Of a stretch of DNA of 40,813 nt, positions 25,677 to 35,423 are shown one piece after another. The notes beneath the pieces were generated by a model that saw only the letters and a list, made by a program, of their open reading frames with translations, was not told the origin of the DNA and made no database searches. Within the stretch, counting starts at the first letter, position 1. Every line of letters starts with the position of its first letter. This DNA comes from JBIQKZ01 sp044464765. Lineage in GTDB: Bacteria; Pseudomonadota; Gammaproteobacteria; Burkholderiales; Burkholderiaceae_B. The DNA is taken from positions 1 through 40,813 of the forward strand of contig JBIQKZ010000022.1 of NCBI GenBank assembly GCA_044464765.1, read 5' to 3'. Made by a program: the position numbers and the translations under genes.

Positions 25677-26866
25677 GTACGCTTGCCTCGCATCATGTTC
25701 CGATTCTCGAAGTCCACGCGCAGCAACAGGGCCACTGCCACCAAATTCATGACAATGCCTGACCCTCCGTAACTGACCAGCGGAAGGGTCAGGCCCTTGG
25801 TGGGCAACAGGCCCACGCACACACCAATATTGATGAACGCCTGTATGCCGAACCAGAGCGCCACGCCCTGCGCCACCAACCCGTTAAAGATTCTCTCCAT
25901 GGCAATGGCCTGGCGGCCAATATCGAACGCCCGCCAGATCAGGAACAGGAAAGCGCCCAACAGGCACATAAGGCCCACGAATCCGATTTCCTCACCGATG
26001 ACCGCCACGATGAAGTCGGTATGCGCCTCGGGCAAGTAATGCAGTTTCTCGACGCTGGCGCCCAAACCCACGCCAAACCATTCACCGCGTCCCAGTGCGA
26101 TCAGCGAGTGCGACAACTGATAGGCGCTGCCATAGGCATTGTCGGGATTCCAGGGATCCAGATACGCGAAAAGACGTTCACGCCGCCAGGGCGATAACCA
26201 GATCAGCGCCAGGAAGCTGAGCACCAGCACACCCAGCAAACTGGAGAAAAGCTTGCCATTAATGCCGCCGATGAAAAGAATGCCGACCGCAATGGCGACA
26301 ATCACCATGAACGCCCCCAGGTCGGGCTCAAGAAGCAGCACCATTCCAACGGCAATCAGCGCGCACGCCATCGGCAAAAAGCCGCGCACGAACTTCTGCA
26401 TATGCTCTTGCTTGCGCACGGTATAGTCAGCTGCAAACAACAACATGGCGACCTTCATCATTTCCGAGGGCTGGAAGCTGATCGGCCCAAGCGGAAGCCA
26501 GCGCCGTGCGCCGTTGACTTCGCGGCCGATACCAGGCACCAGCACAAGCAGAAGCAGAAGCATGCCAAGCAAGAAGAGGGGCAAGGCCACCTTTTGCCAG
26601 ACGCTCATGGGAACGCTAAGCACGAACGCAACAGCCAGCAAGCCCAGGCAGACAAACACAGAATGACGCAGCACGAAATAAAAGCGGCCATAACTTTCGT
26701 AACGCGGGCCATCCGCCAACGCGATGGAAGCCGAATAAACCATCAACAAGCCGAACATCAACAGGGCAACCGTCGTGAGGATGATGGCCATGTCAAACGT
26801 CGGCATGGTGGTGCGGCCAGGCCGCACAGCGTTCACACTAGAGGTCAGATCGGCGAACAGACTCAT
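25673..26866 (-). CDS. ftsW: Septal peptidoglycan glycosyltransferase FtsW
   Basis: 397 residues of the SEDS family with about ten transmembrane spans. Conserved stretches include LLMVYSASIALAD after the first span, GPISFQPSEMMKVAMLLFAADY, LEPDLGAFMVI and, near the C terminus, GLTLPLVSYGGSGIVMNLVAVALLLRV. FtsW polymerises lipid II at the septum together with FtsI. Its start overlaps the murD stop by 4 bases (ATGA), and its stop overlaps murG. The N-terminal cytosolic segment of about 20 residues before the first span is normal for FtsW. Confidence 0.96.
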   Translation of the reverse strand: MSLFADLTSSVNAVRPGRTTMPTFDMAIILTTVALLMFGLLMVYSASIALADGPRYESYGRFYFVLRHSVFVCLGLLAVAFVLSVPMSVWQKVALPLFLLGMLLLLLVLVPGIGREVNGARRWLPLGPISFQPSEMMKVAMLLFAADYTVRKQEHMQKFVRGFLPMACALIAVGMVLLLEPDLGAFMVIVAIAVGILFIGGINGKLFSSLLGVLVLSFLALIWLSPWRRERLFAYLDPWNPDNAYGSAYQLSHSLIALGRGEWFGVGLGASVEKLHYLPEAHTDFIVAVIGEEIGFVGLMCLLGAFLFLIWRAFDIGRQAIAMERIFNGLVAQGVALWFGIQAFINIGVCVGLLPTKGLTLPLVSYGGSGIVMNLVAVALLLRVDFENRNMMRGKRT

Positions 26867-28392
26867 GCCATTTCTCCGTGATCCAGCGCCAGCGTCTGCA
26901 CAGCGTCGACAAACGCTTGCCCACGCTCATGGTAATTGCGGAACATGTCCAGACTGGCGCATGCTGGGGACAGCAAGACGGCCTCGCCCGATTTGGCCAG
27001 CGCAAACCCGCGCGCCACGGCGAGGTCAAGCGTGGGCAAGGTTTCGACGGGAACATCACTGCCGCGCAAGGCGGCCTCGATCAGCGGCGCGTCCTGCCCA
27101 ATCAGCACAACGGCCGTCGCATACTGCTTTACGACCCGTGCCAGCGGACTGAAATCCTGCCCCTTTCCCACGCCTCCGGCAATCAACACGACCTTCTGCC
27201 CCAAACCTTCAAGCGCAGCAACCGTTGCGCCGACATTCGTGCCTTTGCTGTCATTGACAAAATCCACACCGCCAATCGACCGAACGAACTCAGTGCGATC
27301 AGGCTCGCCGCCATAATCGCGCAGCGCACGCAGCATAACAGCCCAACCCAGACCCAGCGCACGGCTTAATGCCATGGCCGCCATCGCATTGGCGGCATTG
27401 TGAGCGCCCCGCACCCGTAGGGCGTCGACCGGCATCAAGCGCGATAGTCGCCCGGCTTCACGCTGTGGGTCGACCGCTTGCTTGCGGCGCCGGGCGGAAG
27501 TGGGAGGTAGATCGAAATCGCTAGCCTCACTAACCGTCAACCAGGACACGCCATGGCTTGACTCCACACCGAGATCGCCCACCCAGTTTGGTGTGTCGCG
27601 GCCAAAAGTACGGACTGCCATGGACCGTTCGTCGGCAACCATCCGCATGACCGATGCGTTATCACGGTTCACGATCGCCAACGCAGCGGCCCCAAGCAAC
27701 TTGGCTTTGGCTGCGCCATAAGCCTGCATGGAGCCATGCCAATCAAGATGATCCTGTGTCAGGTTAAGCACCGTCGCCGCATCCGGCTTCAGGGAGGAGG
27801 TCGTTTCCATCTGGAAACTGGACAGTTCCAGCACCCAGACCTCGGGAAGCTCGTTGTCATTGAGCGCCTGGCGCAGTGCAACCAGCGCGGCCGGCCCAAT
27901 GTTGCCTGCCGCGCGTACCATCAAGCCCCCAGCCTGGATGATCTGGCGGGTCATGGCCGTAACCGTCGTTTTCCCATTCGTTCCGGTGATGGCCAGCACG
28001 CGGGGCGCATAACCTTGCGGCGCCATATCGGCCAAGGCTTGCGCGAAAAGTTCGATTTCGCCCACAACGTCTATCCCGCGCTGTTCGGCCTGCGCCAACA
28101 GCGATTTGACTGGCTCTTGATTGGGCGCAAGCCCTGGGCTGATGACAATACGCTGGACGCCTTCGAGCGCTTCCGCCGTGAACTCGGCTACACCTAAACG
28201 ATAGTCCACCTCGACAGTGTCCAGCTCTGTCTTCAAAGCCTGCAAGCCGGCCGGCTGTTCGCGGGTATCCAGCACCCGCAGACGCGCGCCGTGCTGAGCG
28301 CACCACAAAGCCGAGGCAACACCCGTCTCGCCCAACCCCAGGATAAGGGTCAGGCCATCCGTGCTGATCGAGGGGAAGGAATAGATCGTCAT
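26863..28392 (-). CDS. murD: UDP-N-acetylmuramoyl-L-alanine--D-glutamate ligase MurD
   Basis: 509 residues with LILGLGETGVASALW near the N terminus and the ATP loop GTNGKTTVTAM (137-147). NLTQDHLDWHGSMQAYGAAKAKL and the C-terminal NDSKGTNVGATVAALEG and LSPACASLDMFRNYHERG segments are also present. It adds D-Glu to UDP-MurNAc-L-Ala. It is longer than the roughly 440 residues of E. coli MurD. Much of the excess is a charged central insert around SEASDFDLPPTSARRRKQ. I believe related Alcaligenaceae proteins are also long, but have not checked. Start and stop each overlap a neighbour by 4 bases. Confidence 0.96.
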   Translation of the reverse strand: MTIYSFPSISTDGLTLILGLGETGVASALWCAQHGARLRVLDTREQPAGLQALKTELDTVEVDYRLGVAEFTAEALEGVQRIVISPGLAPNQEPVKSLLAQAEQRGIDVVGEIELFAQALADMAPQGYAPRVLAITGTNGKTTVTAMTRQIIQAGGLMVRAAGNIGPAALVALRQALNDNELPEVWVLELSSFQMETTSSLKPDAATVLNLTQDHLDWHGSMQAYGAAKAKLLGAAALAIVNRDNASVMRMVADERSMAVRTFGRDTPNWVGDLGVESSHGVSWLTVSEASDFDLPPTSARRRKQAVDPQREAGRLSRLMPVDALRVRGAHNAANAMAAMALSRALGLGWAVMLRALRDYGGEPDRTEFVRSIGGVDFVNDSKGTNVGATVAALEGLGQKVVLIAGGVGKGQDFSPLARVVKQYATAVVLIGQDAPLIEAALRGSDVPVETLPTLDLAVARGFALAKSGEAVLLSPACASLDMFRNYHERGQAFVDAVQTLALDHGEMA

Positions 28393-29561
28393 CGCAGTTT
28401 CAGAGTCGCCAGGCCAATAAGCACCAGCATCATGCTGATAATCCAGAACCGCACAACCACTTGGGTTTCTTTCCAGCCGCCCACTTCAAAATGATGATGC
28501 AAGGGCGCCATGCGAAAGATCCGCCTGCCCTCGCCATAGCGCTTCTTGGTGTACTTGAAATACGCCACCTGCAACATCACCGACAAGGTCTCAACAACAA
28601 ATACCCCACCCATGATGAAAAGCACGATTTCCTGGCGCACGATCACCGCAATGGCTCCTAACGCGCCACCCAAGGCCAGTGCACCGACATCGCCCATGAA
28701 CACTTGTGCCGGATACGCGTTGAACCACAGGAACGCCAGGCCCGCGCCCGCAATCGCAGCGCATAGCACCATCACTTCAGACGCGCCTGGTATATAAGGA
28801 AACAGCAGGTACTTCGAGTAATCCACCCGCCCCACCACATACGCAAAAATGCCCAAGGCGCTGCCCACCATGACCGTCGGCATGATGGCTAGCCCATCCA
28901 GGCCGTCGGTCAGGTTGACCGCATTGCTGGAACCCACGATCACCAGCCAGGTCAGCGTGGCAAACCCGAAGACGCCCAATGGATAGCTGACGCTTTTGAA
29001 GAACGGCACGATTAAATCGGCCCGAGTCGGCAACGGCATCGTGAAGCCGCTAAGCACCCAATCGCGAAACAGCGGCCAGAGCTCGGCATTAGCCGGCGCC
29101 GATACGGCAAATGTCAAGTAAATGGCTGCAACCAGACCGATCAGGGTCTGCCAGAAGAATTTACGGCGTGACGACATGCCTTCAGGGTCTTTATTGACGA
29201 CTTTCTTATAGTCGTCAGCCCAGCCCACCCAGCCAAAGCCAAACGTTACCAGCAACACCACCCAGACGAAGCGATTCGTCCAGTCAGCCCACAAAAGCGT
29301 ACTGACCGCGATGGAAATCAGGATCAGGGCGCCGCCCATTGTCGGCGTGCCGTTCTTCTGCAGATGCGATTCAGGGCCATACTGGCGCACCGCCTGCCCG
29401 ATCTTCAATTCCGTCAACTTGCGAATAACCATTGGACCGGCCAACAAGCCGATCAGCAATGCGGTGCCGCAGGCCAGCACAGCCCGCAGGGTAATGTATT
29501 CGAATACCCCGAATCCGCGCACATCGGAATCCGCCAGCCAACGAGCCAGTTCAAGAAGCAT
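28389..29561 (-). CDS. mraY: Phospho-MurNAc-pentapeptide translocase MraY
   Basis: 390 residues from ATG 29561, which lies 11 bases inside the end of murE-murF and has GAAGGTG upstream; a GTG at 29570 is the alternative. About ten transmembrane spans are visible. The conserved cytosolic motifs are KNGTPTMGGALIL, GWADDYKKV, NAVNLTDGLDGLAI, and the HHHFE segment in MAPLHHHFEVGGWKE near the C terminus. MraY transfers phospho-MurNAc-pentapeptide to undecaprenyl phosphate, forming lipid I. Its stop overlaps the murD start by 4 bases. Confidence 0.97.
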   Translation of the reverse strand: MLLELARWLADSDVRGFGVFEYITLRAVLACGTALLIGLLAGPMVIRKLTELKIGQAVRQYGPESHLQKNGTPTMGGALILISIAVSTLLWADWTNRFVWVVLLVTFGFGWVGWADDYKKVVNKDPEGMSSRRKFFWQTLIGLVAAIYLTFAVSAPANAELWPLFRDWVLSGFTMPLPTRADLIVPFFKSVSYPLGVFGFATLTWLVIVGSSNAVNLTDGLDGLAIMPTVMVGSALGIFAYVVGRVDYSKYLLFPYIPGASEVMVLCAAIAGAGLAFLWFNAYPAQVFMGDVGALALGGALGAIAVIVRQEIVLFIMGGVFVVETLSVMLQVAYFKYTKKRYGEGRRIFRMAPLHHHFEVGGWKETQVVVRFWIISMMLVLIGLATLKLR

Positions 29562-32340
29562 GGTGGTCACCTTCTATGTTTTCTGTTATCGCTTTTCTAA
29601 AACCCTGAACCACTCTTTCCATACGCGCGCTGCGCGAGCCCTTCACTAAAATATGGGCCGGCGTTAAGCCGACCAGATACGAAACCAGATCCTCGATTTG
29701 GTCGAACGCCTGTCCGGACGCGCCAAACGCCTGGGCGCTGCCAGCAGCCGCCGGCCCATGCGCCAGCAAGCAGTCAATGCCACGCTCATGCGCATACACA
29801 CCCACTTCCACATGCATGGCCGGCCCCTGATTACCCACTTCCGCCATGTCGCCCAGCACCAGGACTTTGCGGCCCTGCAAGCCAGCCAATACATCAATGG
29901 CTGCACGGACGGAATCCGGATTGGCGTTGTAGGAATCGTCTATCAATTGCATGCCATCCGGCAGTACGGATGGGTTCATGCGCCCTGCCACCGGGCTGAA
30001 GCTTTGCAGTCCCTGGACGATGGCCTGCAATGGCGCCCCGGCAGCATGAGCGCATGCCGCCGCCGCCAAGGCATTGCGCAAGTTATGTAGCCCTGGCGCA
30101 CCAAGCGTCAATGGAGCATCGCCATCGGGCGTGCGCAGCCGGCAGGTCGTTCCCGCCGCCTCGGGGTGAATGTCCAAAGCCGTAACATCGCACTCGGGCG
30201 CGAGCCCGAACAGCACGACGCGACGTGCCGCGGCCAGATCGCGCCACAAGGCAGAATAAGCATCGTCACCCGGGAACACGGCAACCCCACTATCAGACAG
30301 CGCGCTGATAACGGCGCCATTCTCGCGGGCGACCGCATCCACGGTCAGCAAGAACTCCTGATGCTCGCGCTGGGCGTTGTTCACCAGGGCCACAGTTGGC
30401 GCTGCAATGGCGGCCAACCCCGCGATTTCGCCGGGATGATTCATGCCAAGCTCGAACACGGCGGCCTTATGGTCTGATCGCAATCTGAGCAAGGTCAGTG
30501 GTACGCCAATATCGTTATTCAAGTTGCCGCTGGTGGCCAAGGCATGGTCGTCGCCCTGCCAGGCCCTGAGTATGGATGCGACCATTTCCTTCGTCGTGGT
30601 CTTGCCATTGCTGCCCGTCACGGCGATCGCCGGAAGAAGAAAGCGCCGGCGCCATGCCGCCCCCAACACGGTCAACGCGGCACGCGTATCGCCCACCTCG
30701 AACTGAGGCAATGCGACGTCGACATCGTACTGCTCCACGATCGCCGCGCAGGCGCCTGCCTGACGTACCTGCTCCAGATACTGGCGCCCGTCAAAAAGCT
30801 CGCCCTTCAAAGCCAGGAACATCTGGCCTTCGGCTATCTTGCGCGAGTCAGTGCACAGGTCAATGCCGCCCAGCCAGGTCAACGCCAGGCGGGACCAAAT
30901 ACGATCATCGAACGGTTCCCGAATTCCCGCTGTTTCCTGGTAGGATTCATGGCCTTTACCTGCGATCAGGATCACATCCGCATCCTGCGCTTGCCAGACC
31001 GCGTCCAGGATAGCCTCGGCCCGTGCCGACATAATCTGTGGCGAGCGCGGCATCCCGCCGACAATATCCTGGATGATGGCGGCCGGATCTTCTGAGCGCG
31101 GATTATCGCTGGTGACAATGACCTTATCCGCCAACTGGGCCGCGATCGCCCCCATCAAGGGCCGCTTACCACGATCGCGGTCTCCGCCACACCCGAAAAC
31201 GCACACAAGCTTCCCGTTGCGGGCCTCGGCAATCTCGCGCAAGGCAAGCAAGGCGCGCTGCAAGGCATCCGGCGTGTGCGCGTAGTCGACCACGACCAAT
31301 GCGTGCTGCCGTGACACTTCACCGCAACGCAGCGGCTCAACAACCTGCAGTCGCCCGTCAACAGGCGCAAGTGTGCACAGCGCGCGCGCCACGCGGCCAA
31401 TCGACCAGCCCAGCTCGCGCAGTACGCCCGCCACCAACAACACGTTGGCGACGTTATGCTGGCCGACCAAACCCGTGACCACCTGTGCGGCGGCATCGCC
31501 CAGCAATAGGTTGAACATCATGCCTTTGCCGCTCGCATGCATGTCGCCCGCGCGGATGTCGGCCGCGCTGTCCGCGTTCAACGAATACGTGAATGCCTCA
31601 GGATGCGCCTTCGCCAGTTCGGCTCCAAAAGCGTCGTCGATATTCAGGACAGAGCGACGCACGCCGGGCCGATTGAATAGCGCGCCCTTGGCTGCAGCGT
31701 AGCGTTCAGTCGTGCCGTGATAATCCAGATGATCACGCGTAAGGTTGGTAAAGCCCGCGATGGCAATGGCGACATGGTCCAAACGGCCTTGATCCAGACC
31801 GATCGACGAAGCTTCGATGGCTGCCACAGAAGCGCCCGCATCGCGAATGGCGGCAAGGCTGCGGTGCGTTGTGACGACGTCCGGTGTCGTCAAAGCGCCG
31901 GGCAGCCGCTGGCCGTCAGGCAATCCCACCCCCAACGTGCCAATCGTTCCGCATGCCACGCCATCGGATGCCAACGCAGCGGCGATCCAGTTCACCACGC
32001 TGGTCTTCCCATTGGTGCCGGTTACCGCCACCACCGACAAGGCCTCGGACGGACGGCCATACCATTCATGAGCCAATTGGCCAAGCTGTTGAGCCAGGTT
32101 GTCAACCACCAGCAGTGGAACTTCGATACCTTGAATAAATGCATCGTGCCCGCCTGCCTGCACGAGAACAGCCTTTGCTCGGCGCGACACCGCTTGCGCG
32201 ATGTACGACCGACCGTCCGTTGCCGTCCCCTGACATGCAATGAACACATCGCCTGCCGCCACGCTGCGGGAGTCCAGGTGCAAATGGGCCTGTGTCGACA
32301 CATGCTCGCGCACCCACGATAGAATCGCGTCGATCGTCAT
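29551..32340 (-). CDS. murE-murF: Fused MurE-MurF peptidoglycan precursor ligase
   Basis: A single 929-residue frame without internal stop or shift. Residues 1 to about 480 are MurE, with the ATP loop GTNGKTS (108-114) and the DNPR motif (412-415) that selects meso-diaminopimelate. MurF follows from about 490 and enters directly at the CTDSRKIAEGQMFLALKG block. Its ATP loop GSNGKTTTKE is at 576-585 and the C terminus has LIDDSYNANPDSVRAAIDVL. The first 20 or so residues usual in separate MurF proteins are missing at the junction. The enzyme adds meso-DAP and then D-Ala-D-Ala to the UDP-MurNAc peptide. A MurE-MurF fusion is known in Bordetella. The start overlaps the ftsI stop by 4 bases. Confidence 0.97.
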   Translation of the reverse strand: MTIDAILSWVREHVSTQAHLHLDSRSVAAGDVFIACQGTATDGRSYIAQAVSRRAKAVLVQAGGHDAFIQGIEVPLLVVDNLAQQLGQLAHEWYGRPSEALSVVAVTGTNGKTSVVNWIAAALASDGVACGTIGTLGVGLPDGQRLPGALTTPDVVTTHRSLAAIRDAGASVAAIEASSIGLDQGRLDHVAIAIAGFTNLTRDHLDYHGTTERYAAAKGALFNRPGVRRSVLNIDDAFGAELAKAHPEAFTYSLNADSAADIRAGDMHASGKGMMFNLLLGDAAAQVVTGLVGQHNVANVLLVAGVLRELGWSIGRVARALCTLAPVDGRLQVVEPLRCGEVSRQHALVVVDYAHTPDALQRALLALREIAEARNGKLVCVFGCGGDRDRGKRPLMGAIAAQLADKVIVTSDNPRSEDPAAIIQDIVGGMPRSPQIMSARAEAILDAVWQAQDADVILIAGKGHESYQETAGIREPFDDRIWSRLALTWLGGIDLCTDSRKIAEGQMFLALKGELFDGRQYLEQVRQAGACAAIVEQYDVDVALPQFEVGDTRAALTVLGAAWRRRFLLPAIAVTGSNGKTTTKEMVASILRAWQGDDHALATSGNLNNDIGVPLTLLRLRSDHKAAVFELGMNHPGEIAGLAAIAAPTVALVNNAQREHQEFLLTVDAVARENGAVISALSDSGVAVFPGDDAYSALWRDLAAARRVVLFGLAPECDVTALDIHPEAAGTTCRLRTPDGDAPLTLGAPGLHNLRNALAAAACAHAAGAPLQAIVQGLQSFSPVAGRMNPSVLPDGMQLIDDSYNANPDSVRAAIDVLAGLQGRKVLVLGDMAEVGNQGPAMHVEVGVYAHERGIDCLLAHGPAAAGSAQAFGASGQAFDQIEDLVSYLVGLTPAHILVKGSRSARMERVVQGFRKAITENIEGDHHAS

Positions 32341-34073
32341 CGCTGCCCCTCCTGCTGGGCGCTGATCGCCACCAACGACTCAATAGGCGCATCGGGCTGG
32401 ACGGAAAGACGGCGCAGGCTGCTGGCGACGATCTCGGAGAAAACCGGAGCCGCCACACGCCCGCCGTAATAAGCGCCAGCCTTGGGCTCATCGATAGTGA
32501 CCGCCACTACGATGCGTGGGTTGGAAACGGGTGCAAATCCAACAAACGAGCTGCGGTACTTCGTTTTGCTGTACTTGCCATCGACAATCTGACGTGCCGT
32601 GCCGCTCTTTCCGGCGACGCGATAACCTTGCACCTGGGCAAGTTTGGCTCCATCGGGCCCAGCCGCCGCCTCGAGCATGGTACGCAGCAAGGCAGCCACC
32701 TGAGGGGTATACACCGGTGCGGTGGTCGGTTTGCCCTGGCGCTTGAGCAGGGTAAGCGACACCATGTCGCCATCGCGAGCCAATGCCGTATAGGCATGTG
32801 CGATCTGCAACAGAGAAGTGGACAGCCCGTAGCCGTAGGCCATGGTGGCCCGCTCAATCGGACGCCAACGCTCCCAGGGCCGCAGCTTCCCGCCGGCCAC
32901 GCCCGGAAAGTTTGCCTGTGGCGCGCGGCCAAAGCCAAGTTCGGTAAACTTGGTCCACATTTCTTGCGAGCTCAGGCGTTCCGAGATCATCGTCATGCCA
33001 ATGTTGCTGGAGCGACGCAAGATGCCCGCCACATCCAGCACGCCATTTCGGCTGACATCGGAGATAGTCGACCCCTGATAACGATAGTGGCCATTTCCCG
33101 TATCAAATTGCGTCAAGGTTGTAACGCGGCCCAGCTCGAGCGCCAGACCCACTGTAAAAGGCTTCAGGATGGAGCCGGGTTCAAATGTGTCGGTGATGGC
33201 GCGATTGCGCAGCGCAGCGCCCTTGCGCTCTTCGCGATGATTGGGGTCATAGGTCGGCAGATTCACCAACGCCAATATTTCCCCGGTACGCACATCGACC
33301 ACAATGCCGGCGCCCGCCCGCGCCTTGTTCTCCTCTAATGCCTTTTTCAAGGCCGCATAGGTGTCAAACTGCAGGCCTGCGTCAATCGACAGGCTAAGAT
33401 CCTGACCGTCGATGGGCGGAACGACTGCCCGCACATCCTCTACAACGCGACCGAGCCTGTCTTTAATGACCCGCCGGGTGCCGGGTTGCCCCGACAGCTC
33501 GTCATTGAAAGCCAGCTCCATGCCTTCAATGCCCTGATCCTCGATGTTCGTAAAGCCCACGACATGAGCCGTCATGTCGCCTTCGGGATAGAACCGGCGC
33601 ATCTCGGTCTGTTGATGAATGCCAGGAACCTTAAGCTGCTTGATCTTGTCGGCCAGCTCCACCGAAACCTGACGCTTGATATATACAAAGTTCTTATCGA
33701 CGTCGGCCAGCCGGCCTTTTAGATCCTTAAGCGGCATGTCCAGCAATTTGGCCACAGCGCTCAGGCTTTCGGGCGAAGCATCGCGCGTGTCTTCCGGAAT
33801 CGCCCAGATGGCTCGGGCAGGCACGCTGGACGCCAGCACGACATTGCCTGTGCGGTCGAATATTTTGCCACGCGTGGCGGGCAGCACAATCGTGCGTTCG
33901 TAGCGACGCTCGCCCTGCTGCTGAAGAAAATCCTTGGACAACACCTGCAACTGCATCGCCTTGACAGCCAAGGCAAAGAAACCCAGCACAATCAACAGCA
34001 GCACCAGGCGCGCACGCCACATCGGCATCTGCACGTTCAGGACCGGGCTGTTATAAAAGCGCACTCGCTTCAT
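32337..34073 (-). CDS. ftsI: Septal transpeptidase FtsI (PBP3)
   Basis: 578 residues: a short cytosolic tail, one transmembrane segment (about 21-40) and the class B PBP dimerisation region (RGKIFDRTGNVVLASS at 68-83). The transpeptidase domain follows, with active-site Ser301 in SILK (301-304), SSN (355-357) and KSGT (489-492). The KSGT Ser where many PBPs have Thr is a normal variant. It cross-links septal peptidoglycan in complex with FtsW and is a target of beta-lactams. The start overlaps the ftsL stop and the stop overlaps the murE-murF start, both by 4 bases. Confidence 0.97.
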   Translation of the reverse strand: MKRVRFYNSPVLNVQMPMWRARLVLLLIVLGFFALAVKAMQLQVLSKDFLQQQGERRYERTIVLPATRGKIFDRTGNVVLASSVPARAIWAIPEDTRDASPESLSAVAKLLDMPLKDLKGRLADVDKNFVYIKRQVSVELADKIKQLKVPGIHQQTEMRRFYPEGDMTAHVVGFTNIEDQGIEGMELAFNDELSGQPGTRRVIKDRLGRVVEDVRAVVPPIDGQDLSLSIDAGLQFDTYAALKKALEENKARAGAGIVVDVRTGEILALVNLPTYDPNHREERKGAALRNRAITDTFEPGSILKPFTVGLALELGRVTTLTQFDTGNGHYRYQGSTISDVSRNGVLDVAGILRRSSNIGMTMISERLSSQEMWTKFTELGFGRAPQANFPGVAGGKLRPWERWRPIERATMAYGYGLSTSLLQIAHAYTALARDGDMVSLTLLKRQGKPTTAPVYTPQVAALLRTMLEAAAGPDGAKLAQVQGYRVAGKSGTARQIVDGKYSKTKYRSSFVGFAPVSNPRIVVAVTIDEPKAGAYYGGRVAAPVFSEIVASSLRRLSVQPDAPIESLVAISAQQEGQR

Positions 34074-34345
34074 GGCTGCCCGTCCTTCATTTTCAGATAG
34101 ATCGTCCGCTCTGGCGATGTTGTCGTCATTTTCAGCTCGCCACGCGCAATTTCGTCAATGCGCGCATTTCGCGCCAATTCAGCGCGTTCGAGCTGCAAAC
34201 GGCGCCAATCGGTATCCAGCTCGCGCGCCTTGGCCGACAAGCGCTCCGACGCCACAAACAGCTGGCGCGACTGAAAACGCGCAGTCACCAGCGAAATAGC
34301 CGAGATCATCAGCAAGACCGCGAAGATCAAGCTCAGGCGCGCCAT
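34070..34345 (-). CDS. ftsL: Cell division protein FtsL
   Basis: 91 residues with an N-terminal transmembrane segment (about 3-22, RLSLIFAVLLMISAISLVTA). A periplasmic coiled coil follows (about 24-65, with LSAKARELDTDWRRLQLERAELARNARIDEIA in two pieces), then a short C-terminal tail. FtsL forms a subcomplex with FtsB and FtsQ that activates FtsWI. The sequence is poorly conserved in general. Size, topology and position between rsmH and ftsI make the call firm. Its ATG shares one base with the rsmH stop (TAATG). Confidence 0.93.
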   Translation of the reverse strand: MARLSLIFAVLLMISAISLVTARFQSRQLFVASERLSAKARELDTDWRRLQLERAELARNARIDEIARGELKMTTTSPERTIYLKMKDGQP

Positions 34346-35415
34346 TATTTCTTCCCCCGCCGCCCATGCGTCGCAAGGCTCGGCCCAAGCCGGATGGCAT
34401 GAACAAAGGAAGCGTCCTGATCGTCAGGCAGGGCGACATTCGTGCGTTGGGCAACCCGAAGCACAGCGGACCGCGCCCGCGGGTTGCAGGCAATTTCGTC
34501 CTGGCCGGGCAGCACGCGACCGAGCGAGGTCAGGATGGGCTGCGGCATATCTTTCTCCATGATCGGCAAACGAGCTTGCGCAGCAGCCGGCCGCGCAGCG
34601 GCGGCGATGCATTGCTTGACCATGCGATCCTCGAGAGAATGAAAACTGATCACCGCCAACCTCCCCCCCGGAGCAAGAAGTGTCAGAACTGCCGCGAGGG
34701 CGTGCGCGAGCTCCTCGAGCTCTTGATTGAGGTAAATCCGTACAGCCTGAAAGGTGCGAGTGGCCGGGTGTTGACCCTTTTCGCGCGTACGGACGACACT
34801 GGCGACGAGCTCGGCGAGGTCGAGCGTTGTGCGCAGCGGCCTGGATTCGCGGCGAGCAACAACCGCCTTTGCAATCTGGAAAGCAAACCGTTCTTCGCCA
34901 TATTTAGCTATGACCTCCTTAAGTTCCTCGATACTGGCCTCTGCCAGCCATTGAGCAGCGGTTGGGCCGCTGCTCGTGTCCATACGCATGTCCAGCGGGC
35001 CTTCACGCATAAACGAAAACCCGCGGCTTGCATCATCGATCTGGGGCGATGAAATCCCCAGGTCCAACATAATTCCGTGCACCTGTGCAATATCCAACCG
35101 CGCCAGCTGCAAGGCCATGGATGCGAACCCATCGTGCACGACCTGCACCCGCCCATCCTGCGCCTGCAGCGATCTGGCCGCCTCGATCGCCAAGGGGTCT
35201 TTATCGAAAACCACAAGCCTTGCATCTGGCCCGAGCTTCGACAACAACAGCCGGCTATGCCCTCCGCGCCCAAACGTGCCATCGACAAACACGCCATTCA
35301 AGTGCGCTGCCGGGGGCTCCGCGAACTTCGCGCGCTTGGATCGAACGCCAAATGCCGGATCAATCAGGGCGTTAACCGTGGGCTCAAGCAGCACGGGGCG
35401 GTGGGTGAAATCCAT
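34345..35415 (-). CDS. rsmH: 16S rRNA (cytosine1402-N4)-methyltransferase RsmH
   Basis: 356 residues from ATG 35415, eight bases after the mraZ stop. The frame is open further upstream inside mraZ, but MDFTHRPVLLEPTVNAL is the normal N terminus. The SAM-binding block DGTFGRGGHS is at 45-54, and the segment GIMLDLGISSPQIDDASRGFSFMREGPLDMRMD is diagnostic (given here in part). It methylates C1402 of 16S rRNA in the decoding centre. About 20 extra residues (22-41, rich in Lys/Arg/Ala/Pro) separate the first helix from the SAM block compared with E. coli RsmH. Second gene of the dcw operon. Confidence 0.96.
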   Translation of the reverse strand: MDFTHRPVLLEPTVNALIDPAFGVRSKRAKFAEPPAAHLNGVFVDGTFGRGGHSRLLLSKLGPDARLVVFDKDPLAIEAARSLQAQDGRVQVVHDGFASMALQLARLDIAQVHGIMLDLGISSPQIDDASRGFSFMREGPLDMRMDTSSGPTAAQWLAEASIEELKEVIAKYGEERFAFQIAKAVVARRESRPLRTTLDLAELVASVVRTREKGQHPATRTFQAVRIYLNQELEELAHALAAVLTLLAPGGRLAVISFHSLEDRMVKQCIAAAARPAAAQARLPIMEKDMPQPILTSLGRVLPGQDEIACNPRARSAVLRVAQRTNVALPDDQDASFVHAIRLGPSLATHGRRGKK

Positions 35416-35423
35416 AGGCCGCG

